In this document: positions 56,924 through 64,000 of the stretch, piece after piece
Numbering within the stretch: position 1 is the first letter of the stretch
Layout of the letters: each line of letters begins with the position of its first letter
NCBI RefSeq assembly: GCF_963583255.1
Contig: NC_084815.1
Location: forward strand, 13,687,724 to 13,751,723
Length of the DNA: 64,000 bases
Direction of reading: 5' to 3'
Origin: Pyrus communis
Lineage: Eukaryota; Streptophyta; Magnoliopsida; Rosales; Rosaceae
Translations under genes and position numbers: made by a program
Notes under the pieces: model-generated
Databases searched by the model: none
What the model was told of the DNA's origin: nothing
Seen by the model: the letters and a program-made list of their open reading frames with translations, nothing else

Positions 56924-57945
56924 GATGCATGACAAATCTCCACGTGCCATCACAAATGGACAAGTCTTCAATGACATGTGGCACAAATCAAGCAAAAGAA
57001 ATATAAAATCTTCCTAAAAATCGGCACAAGGGAGAAAACTGCCTTAAATTCGGCAAAAGGGTCTAGATTGGTCATAAAACTAGAAAGAAAGTTAAGGCAT
57101 ATTCATAAAACAAGCAAGAATTGAAGTTTGCTCACAAAACGGGCAACAAGGCCTCATAATTTTAGCCAAGAGACTAAAGTGGCTGAAATTAAGACACAAA
57201 ACATGCCTAAATTCTCCCATGGACAAATTAGGACATAAATCAAAGCCAAAGCTCTCTTCGAAGAACATTCAACCAAAGTCGAAGCAATTCCTTGAAGAAT
57301 CAACAAGCGCTCGTGTCGATTCCTTCAAGAATTTGTTGCAATCTTATAAACTTGTAGCAACATTCATTTTAAGATCAAGTGGCCAAGACCCTTGAAGCAA
57401 CAAAATCTTGTATCAAACACTACCCTTGCAGCACCCTAGATGTCAAGATCATCCATTTCAAGCTCAAAACTTGAAGCAATTGTTCAAATCATCCGTCCAA
57501 GATCAAGTCATTGCGACCCTTGCATCAACAATTAACCATCTACATCAAATTTGAAGACTGAATCAGAGGAAAAGTTGTAATCAGAGATTGTAACCTACAA
57601 ATTCAAATCAATACAAATCTACTTTGTACACATATTCTCGTTTCATTCGATACAACATTTTCGTATTTACAGATCCAACCAAGAACCCTATTTAACCATG
57701 CAAACTCTCTCTTTCTCTCTCTCTTATACTAAATTGATGAACTTCTAGTTTCCACACCATGCCTCACTTGAGCAAGCCATATTTGCTTAATCATGCTATC
57801 TTCAAGTTATTGGTCTAACCAGAGTATTTCCTAAGGCATGCTAATTCTTTCGAGATATTTAGGGGCCTAGTATGAAATCAAACCAAGGAAGACAAGACGA
57901 TGTTCACAATGCCCAAGTTCACTTCGACCTAAAAGTCTCCCAACA

Positions 57946-58594
57946 ACTAGCATCAAATATCTTCTAGGTTTTCCATCTCATCTCTTCACATTACAACCTT
58001 GGTATGGAGAATTAGAGCCACCAACCTTTTGGTGCTTGGAGAATCCTTTCACCAAATCTTCAAGAAGCAAAGGAGCAAGGAAGAAGCAAAATTCCAAGGA
58101 TTCAAGGAGCCAAATCCGTGGAGCATATGAAGAGGAATGCAGGCCTTCACATGGGTGATAACCTTGTGAAAACAAGGATGAGCTTGAAGGGAATGAAAGC
58201 TCAATCTTTCTTCTTCATTTTATGAAAAGAGTCTTGGTTCACCATCCACTAGGCCTAGAATTTCATGAGACTTAGATTTTTTTGTTAGTTCATGCTTTAC
58301 TTTAATTTAATATATGCATTTGTTACTCAAATAATTTGTACATAGTGGGAACGAGGGGGAAGCAAAGGCAAAAGGCGAAAGAAACGCAAGGAAAGACTAC
58401 GAAGAGGGAAGATCTGGAAGGTGAGAATGAAATAGGAAGAGGCTAAAAGAAGGTGGAAGACAGGTTGTCGCCAACCCCAAGCCAGAGCAAAGGGTTGCGG
58501 CTATAAGGCTTTCAAATCAGGATTTTCAGAGAAGAGAAGGCACAGGGCTCGAGAGGGGCCTGCATAGTTATAGCCATTATTCACTATTGGTTGG
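57946..58594. other. Intergenic, no gene seen
   Basis: A purine-rich plus strand (GAAGCAAAGGAGCAAGG, then GAAAGAAACGCAAGG) and no supported coding frame. It could be old retroelement leader sequence. Confidence 0.3.
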
Positions 58595-58605
58595 TTTAGT
58601 GTTAG

Positions 58606-58783
58606 AGTGCAATTTTGTTCAACCCTTTAAACTAAGGGTGACGCTCATCCTCTTGTTGATTGCCGATAAATTAGTTTAGTTTAATTGATTTAAAACATAA
58701 ATTTCAAAATTTAAACTAATCCAATAGCAATAAATGATGGGTGAGCATCACCCTTTACTTTAAGGGGTGAGCAAAAATGCTCT
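58606..58783. mobile_element. MITE with 11-bp direct flanks
   Basis: A 178-bp segment whose ends are inverted repeats (AGTGCAATTTTGTTCAACCC and, on the complement, AGAGCATTTTTGCTCACCCC). TTTAGTGTTAG flanks it on both sides (58595-58605 and 58784-58794). A long duplication and AT-rich core suit a Mutator-like MITE. Confidence 0.75.
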
Positions 58784-58823
58784 TTTAGTGTTAGGCATTG
58801 AAAAAACAAAAGGAAGAGACTAA

Positions 58824-59185
58824 TACTATATTTGGATGAGGGAAATAAACTTGGAATTTGGATAAAAGTCAGAATTTATAAATTAACATGCACAAATTCC
58901 CTTGTTTGGATTCATAAACCTAGAAGTTTAGAATTTCTGCGTGGAAAAAAAATTGGAATTTGGGACCTTCAATTTTCAAGTTTAAATTTCATATAAATAG
59001 GTGTCATTTCTTAATTTATATGATTGAGAGTTTAAAAATAATAAAATCCGTATTCAATTCCATTGTTCTTTTAGGTTAACCAAACAAGAAAATTCACAAA
59101 TTCTAGAAAATAAATTCGCATCATTTCAATTTCCTTTATTTTAAAATTCCTTAGTAATCTTAAATTTCTTCATCCAAATATAGTG
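58824..59185. mobile_element. MITE with TAA duplication
   Basis: A 362-bp segment whose ends are inverted repeats (ACTATATTTGGATGAGGGAA and ACTATATTTGGATGAAGAAA on the complement), flanked by TAA (58821-58823 and 59186-59188), as in PIF/Harbinger-derived MITEs. Confidence 0.7.
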
Positions 59186-59188
59186 TAA

Positions 59189-60204
59189 GGGAAATGATAA
59201 ACGCACATGTTTTTTAGCCTCTTGCACACCCCATAGTAAACATAACCAGTTGATTTTGTTTGGCTTATTTAATCCAATGGATAAAAAAAAAGACGGATGT
59301 GTGAGAAGCTAAAAAGAATAGTGAAAAAAAAAAAAAGCTAAAAAGAATGTGCCAAAATCATTTCTAAAAGAGTAATTATAATATCATAGACTCCTATAAA
59401 GTGAAAGGGCGAAACTAAACATACTTGTAGCTATACCCATTTGCAATTATATATGTACATAAAAAAAATAAAAAAAAAATAAAAAAATAAATGTTATGAG
59501 CCTCACTGCCCAGTTCCAAATTTTGAATTGAATGCTCTAGATTATAAAGTTTAGCCTTTGTCCTGCAGCCAATTAAGTACCTTTGCCATTGAACTAATTT
59601 TTCATTGCTAATAGTAAATATAACAAGCACCAAATCAAATTCAATTATTTCATATTAACATTGGCCATGACTAAAATGCCATAGAATGCATCTCAAGTGC
59701 CGAAAAATTATATAGCGATCGATGGTGACTTGTGCCATAAAATAGTCGCGAGTATTGATATTTCTGTTTTTTGTTCTTCTTTTACACTATTAAAAATCAC
59801 TTGCAATTCTCTCTTTCATAAATCTTGAAGATTATGTAGACCCTCCATCTAGATTATAAAGTTTCAAACTTACTTTCATGATGCATTCCAAATATTATTT
59901 CATCTTATTGTGCTTTGAAAATGTAAATTTGTAGGTGAATTAAATTATCCAGTTAAGTGTGTTAAACCCCCTCATATTTAGGCCTTAAAGTCAATGGTAA
60001 TGCATGATCATTGCTCATACCCCGATAAACACGGCCAGGTTATCCACCAGCCATGCACTTTGACCTGGTTCTCATACCCCTCCAAACCATCCTTTGTCCG
60101 AAACAACAGTTGAGAAAAGTATTAATACCTGGCGGCAATTTCATAGCTCGCCAAAAGGAAAGAGATCCAGAATTAACTCTTGATCTCTTCTCCTTGGGAG
60201 CTTT
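59189..60204. other. Intergenic upstream of the C2-domain gene
   Basis: AT-rich, with A-runs at 59321-59336 and 59461-59487. No gene or named repeat was recognised. It probably includes the distal promoter of the gene at 60317. Confidence 0.35.
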
Positions 60205-60310
60205 TATACCTTTGTTACGCACTCTCCTGGGATTTGTATACCTTTAATTGTTTTCCTCTTAAGTTTATACCTTTTAACTGTTTCTCTCTAGAGATCTATA
60301 CCTTTCGATA
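60205..60310 (+). repeat. Four spaced TATACCTTT motifs, about 31-bp period, before the C2 gene
   Basis: TATACCTTT begins at 60205, 60236, 60266 and 60297, giving steps of 31, 30 and 31 bases. The sequence between them is CT-rich and only loosely alike, so it is a decayed tandem repeat. It sits in the last 110 bases before the start codon at 60317, i.e. the core promoter or 5' leader. Confidence 0.7.
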
Positions 60311-60316
60311 GCGAAA

Positions 60317-61410
60317 ATGCCTCGAGGAACTCTTGAAGTTAACCTTGTTAATGCCAAGGGCCTTAAAAACACAGAGTTTTTTGGTAAATTTCGCTCTTTT
60401 TGATCTCACTCACAATTTTTTTGTGTGCAAATATATATTTTTTGTAATGGTAAATATAACGTGACTTGCTGATGAGTTGAGTTTGGTATTGTCATTCTGT
60501 TTATCATGTTTACATTGTGAGCCCTTTAAATAGAGTTTACAATAAATTTTTCTCTTTTGATGTAATTAAAATGTGCAATTGTAGGCAATATGGATCCTTA
60601 TGTCATCATCACCTGCAAGAAACAGCAGAAGAAGAGCAAGGTCGCAACAGGTGATCAGTTTCTAGTCCGCCAAATCTCATACATTTATTTACGTTGTAGA
60701 TTAATATTTTTTCTACATGCAAACCAATGGCAGAGCTAGGAATAACTTGTTCGTGTTTAAATAAAATTAATGTCATGCCAGCGGTCATTCGAAAAATATA
60801 GTTTTATGTTTGTGCAGCACAAGGGTCCAATCCAGAATGGAATGAGAGCTTTGTATTCGGTGTCGCTGATGGTGTGACAGAACTCCACTTGATGATCATG
60901 GACAAGGATACTGGTTCCGCCGATGACTTTGTGGGAGAATTAAGGCAAGTTGTAGCCCCCATCTGCAAAAAAAATTTCTAGTCAATTAACATTCAAGTTA
61001 GATTTACATTCGCAGTTTTTCTAATATGTACTTTAACATATGAACTGTGGTTTCATGATCATTGCAGTATTCCACTAAGAACAATATATGAGGAAGGGAA
61101 ACTACCACCAATGAAATACAATGTCCTAAGGAACAAAAAGTACCGCGGAGAGATTAAAATCGGATTCACGTTCACTCCAGCGGTAATTTTTCTTTTTCAT
61201 TAGTTACTTTCATGCTTAAAATCAAAATATTAAACCTAAATTAATTGGCAATAGATAACACGATAGCGCTTCTAAATTCTAAATGTGGGATTTTATATTC
61301 CCAACAGAATTATTCTCTGAATATTTTCAAGTAACTGTGTGTTTTTTTCTCAGGTAACCAATGATCGAGAGTTGGAATTTGTAGGTGGATGGAAAGAGTC
61401 ATCATACTAG
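60317..61410 (+). CDS. C2-domain protein, elicitor-responsive protein 3-like (five exons)
   Basis: Exons 60317-60383, 60585-60650, 60818-60944, 61068-61182 and 61354-61410 join to 432 nt, 143 residues, with no lesion. The protein starts MPRGTLEVNLVNAKGLKNTE and continues NMDPYVIITCKKQ, GSNPEWNESFVFG, MDKDTGSADDFVGEL, KYRGEIKIGFTFTPA. This is a single C2 domain over most of the length; length and pattern match plant elicitor-responsive protein 3/small phloem C2 proteins (about 144 residues in rice, from memory). The Asp residues in NMDPYV and DKDTGSADD fit calcium-dependent membrane binding. The third intron uses a GC donor (60945-60946). A cytosolic or membrane-attached role in defence signalling is the family inference. 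It is the only intact host gene here. Confidence 0.92.
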
Positions 61411-61471
61411 ACTAGTTCTATGTGCTTGAAATTTACACTCTTGGCTTAGGGCACTTCGGGGTTCCGACTCT

Positions 61472-61477
61472 AATAAA
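61472..61477 (+). terminator. Poly(A) signal of the C2-domain gene
   Basis: AATAAA 62 bases after the stop codon, followed by TTGTATT, a usual plant near-upstream and cleavage context. Confidence 0.55.
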
Positions 61478-62109
61478 TTGTATTCTCCCATTAATTACAA
61501 GAAAATTTCATTTTTTGAGATATTTTTTCTGGCTTTTAGTCATTTTTGAAGAAGAGCATTATTATGTTTTTGTGCATGTTAATTTTCATTCATTTTTTTA
61601 ATAAAAAAACAACTTCCTCGCACAACAAAGGCCGGGCCAAATACATCTGCAAGTAAAATAAAACCCTAATAGAGAAGGATCCTCCTTCCAAAGCAAAGAA
61701 CAAGAAATTCTTAAACGTAGTATAGCAAGCAAAAGTGTACCCCAAAATTTCACAGAGTCGGAGTAAGATCATTACTGATTACCCTACACGAACACAATCT
61801 TGTGGGAAGCAAGGGAAGCACCAAGAGTGATGCAGAGCACCACTCCTTATCAAAGACATGTCACTTTACATGATCAACCTCCATACACCACAAGGGCACC
61901 GCCTCTCAACAACATTTTTTTGAGTGAAAAATACAGATGCACCGCTAATAGTACAAATGTGTCACCTCCATTTGATTCTGTCTAAATTTATTTTAAATGA
62001 TTCTAATGTAAGAAAAGTGTAATCACCACAAACCAAAGATCACAGATATGCCATTAAGACACGAACTCAAGAACAACACTTGTAGCTTGTAAAGACCGGA
62101 TATAGGTAA
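61478..62109. other. Intergenic, no gene seen
   Basis: Downstream of the C2 gene. Contains short open frames (61590-61772 minus, 61800-61985 plus) without recognisable domains. It may include part of the internal region of the copia fragment at 62110-62506. Confidence 0.3.
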
Positions 62110-62506
62110 CATACCTGCAGCACCCGATGATGATGATGAAGCCATAACAGCCTGCAAAACAACTAGGCTTCTCCTCTTTAACAATAACCAATAGCTCTCA
62201 AAGAATAGGGCTCTGATACAATATAGGCCATGTATTGCAAGAGCAGTGACTAGTGTTTATATACTCAACATAATCCTCACTGTTCTCCTATTAGAATCAG
62301 TGTAGGACTCAAAACTATCCATTCCATATGCGTATAAACACAATCCCAGTCCATGTTTAAGTCCTTAAAACTTAAACCATTATAAGTACTCTCAATCCCA
62401 CAAGGATTAGGATTACTCAAAGCTTATTGATCAGACTTTTCCATATCAATTCATTCACTATACCCTGACATCTAATTCACACCTAATTCAAACTCATAGT
62501 CTAACA
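62110..62506 (-). mobile_element. Ty1/copia fragment: 5' LTR, PBS and start of gag
   Basis: On the minus strand an LTR (62506-62231) runs from TGTTAGACTATG to CTCTTGCAATACA. Nearby is TTGTATCAGAGCC (62209-62221), a tRNA-iMet-type PBS with one change. Then comes a gag start (MASSSSSGAAG, ATG at 62145), which is lost after a few codons. The rest of the element is missing or unrecognised. Confidence 0.65.
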
Positions 62507-62645
62507 TCTAATTCACACCACAAAAAGTTTCTTCACTAATTTTCTCTAAATTTCCAATTTTATTAAAAGAAACATGCCAGATGAACTATAAAACAGTAAA
62601 AGAAATGTCACCCTCAAGTAGTACAAAAACGTGAGAAAACCCTCT

Positions 62646-62798
62646 CTAATGGCTGTGATTTTTTCTTAGAAAGGTTTCAACACGACGTACAATGTCTTCG
62701 CAACCTTCGCAGTTGTAACCCGGCCTCTTGATAATTATCTTAATGAAAATCTTCTCTTTGACAAAAATGAAACTTGCACTTGGTCCATACTTCTCTTC
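62646..62798 (-). CDS. Possible last exon of an unidentified gene
   Basis: After an acceptor-like TAACATTAG, 50 codons run to TAG: EEKYGPSASFIFVKEKIFIK, then RPGYNCEGCEDIVRRVETFL and KNHSH. The codon pattern and the compact Cys-containing motif look coding, but I do not recognise the family and found no further exons upstream (62799-63780). It may be a pseudogene piece. Confidence 0.3.
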   Translation of the reverse strand, partial: EEKYGPSASFIFVKEKIFIKIIIKRPGYNCEGCEDIVRRVETFLRKNHSH

Positions 62799-63199
62799 CT
62801 AATGTTACACGAGATCCATGTTCTTTCCCTATTATTAATTAAAAACAAATAAGAAGTCAAGAAATCTATTACTCATGGATCCCTTCTTTCTAAAAAAAAA
62901 AGTTTGATTGATTGAGCAAAGCTTCGTTAATGCTCAGTTACGAATATTTCTACTATGTAGAATCGATTACAACCGATTTGGCATCAAGGTTTTTGTTTTG
63001 AGCAATGTGAATTTTCTTGAAATTCTATATCCGATTCTTCACAGATTCACTCATCACATGATTATATATAATCTTTATCCAAGCTTAAGTCCAATTCAAT
63101 GTTTATGTAAGCTTCGGACCAAAATATCAAAAATAAAAATCTGTATGTAAGCATGGACATCGTTTAAGCATTTGCTTGTCAATCTCCAGACCCTGATCC

Positions 63200-63545
63200 T
63201 TGGTTTTTATTTACCAAAACTACGAGAAAAAAAAAATCCCTTGCCAGAGGAAATAATTTGTCTGTTCAAATTGGGTTTCGTCGAATATCCTTCAGGACAA
63301 ATTGGTTGCAAAAAAAGTCCCTCAAAGTCTTATTCGACGAAAAATACTCATCCGTCGGGTAATAAAGAAGCATTGACTGACTTCACCCGACAAATACATC
63401 TAATCCGATGACATAACTTCGTTGCGTCACTCGAAATTAATAAAATGAAAATTTTGGCCCGACAAAAATTTCGTCCGGTAACTGTTTAAAAAATAATAAT
63501 AAAAGTTTGCTCGGTGATATATTCGTCCCCTAACCGTTTTAATTT
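63200..63545. mobile_element. CACTA-like subterminal region
   Basis: Repeated motifs of the type TTCGTCGAAT, TCCGTCGGGTAA, CCCGACAAAT, TTCGTCCGGTAA lie within 350 bases, in both orientations. This is the arrangement in CACTA subterminal regions. The terminal CACTA itself was not found. Confidence 0.4.
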
Positions 63546-63783
63546 TTTTAAATACTCAAGATTAAAAAATATATATTTAATTTAAATAAATTCTTTAATT
63601 CTCATTATATTAAAAAATATATATTTATTTAATTATATTAAAAATTAATATTCGTACAACTACTCGGATGGCAGCTGAGGTGGTTAGCAGTGGAGCCAGG
63701 AATTATTTTGTGGGTGGCCTAAGCTAAAATTATTACTACAAAATCAAATGTTTAGATTTTTTTGTTACTTACATAAAGGTATA

Positions 63784-64000
63784 TGTGATAACCCGTCCCT
63801 GATTTTACGATTTTATTAATTTTTAAAGTATGAAATTGATGAAAATGCCCTAGAAGCGAGATTGTAGACTTTAGTTGACCATGTTTTAGTAATGCGTGAG
63901 CTATTATTTTATCGGATTCTCGAAGTACTCGACAATACGAATGCGTAGGAGCAAGCGAAATCGAAATCGGAGCTACAGGTAAAATTTTATGAAACATCGA
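63784..64000 (+). mobile_element. Start of a Ty3/gypsy LTR, cut by window end
   Basis: TGTGATAACCCGTCCCTGAT followed by GAAAATGCCCTAGAAGCGAG matches, from memory, the start of a common gypsy LTR family in Rosaceae. Direction is plus; the LTR continues beyond the window. Confidence 0.55.

Larger units (their letters stand above)
53790..57945 (+). mobile_element. Long LTR-like unit, family X copy 2 (with nested elements)
   Basis: Starts TGTTGAGGCC and ends GTCTCCCAACA, aligning with copy 1 at both ends and in several blocks. Flanks (GTTAA and ACTAG) do not match, so it may be one LTR of a larger element or have lost an end. A solo LTR (54857-56923) with a Cassandra inside it interrupts it. The open frames here are short and not kept. 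Confidence 0.5.

Overview
This is plant nuclear DNA, most likely from a woody eudicot. My best guess is Rosaceae (apple or pear type), based on remembered retroelement families; this is not proven. Evidence for a plant nucleus: spliced genes with GT-AG introns, a plant pectinesterase, a plant C2-domain gene, Cassandra TRIM elements carrying 5S rRNA-like sequence, Tat- and Athila-type Ty3/gypsy elements, and hAT, CACTA, Harbinger and MITE elements. By far most of the window is transposable elements, often nested. Only one host gene looks intact, a five-exon elicitor-responsive protein 3-like C2-domain gene at 60317-61410 (+). A second host gene, a pectinesterase on the minus strand, is broken into pieces over 15386-44707.

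Layout. 1-2430: fragments of gypsy gag, protease and integrase tail. 2431-12105: LTR element 1 (LTRs 2436-4023 and 10513-12100, TSD ATAGA), with no gag-pol, an antisense 223-codon ORF (4343-5014, -) and a nested solo LTR (5504-7840, TSD TAAAA). 12106-15137: a hAT relic and a degraded CACTA-like element. 15404-25490: element 2, a rearranged relative of element 1 (inverted LTR, LTR, internal region with gag remnant and the same antisense 223-codon ORF, truncated LTR), inserted with TSD GGTGC a few codons before the pectinesterase stop. 25715-27018: a TRIM and a foldback element inside the last pectinesterase intron. 27312-42200: element 3, a 14.9-kb decayed Tat-type element inserted in pectinesterase exon 4. 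It carries gag, PR, RT, RNase H, a second RNase H and INT on the minus strand, plus an antisense, intron-bearing plant-mobile-domain gene on the plus strand. A three-LTR Cassandra and a hAT element are nested in its leader. 42201-44707: pectinesterase exons 4 to 1. 44983-47115: a PIF/Harbinger element with a broken transposase. 47625-57945: two long LTR-like units of one family, with nested solo LTRs and a second Cassandra, and an intron-bearing minus-strand coding remnant between them. 58595-59188: two MITEs. 60200-61480: the C2 gene. 62110-64000: a copia fragment, an unidentified last-exon candidate, a CACTA-like end and the start of a gypsy LTR.

Recurring theme: three retroelements here carry a gene antisense to their own transcription. 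In elements 1 and 2 it is an intact coiled-coil ORF with its own promoter-like region. By eye the cassette is about 95% identical between the two copies, while their LTRs look only about 65-70% alike, so it has either been exchanged between retroelement backgrounds or been kept by selection. In element 3 it is a spliced plant-mobile-domain gene. The pectinesterase reading frame runs exactly across both large insertions, which fixes their boundaries and shows that the odd element 2 structure is one integration unit. All identity values are by-eye estimates.
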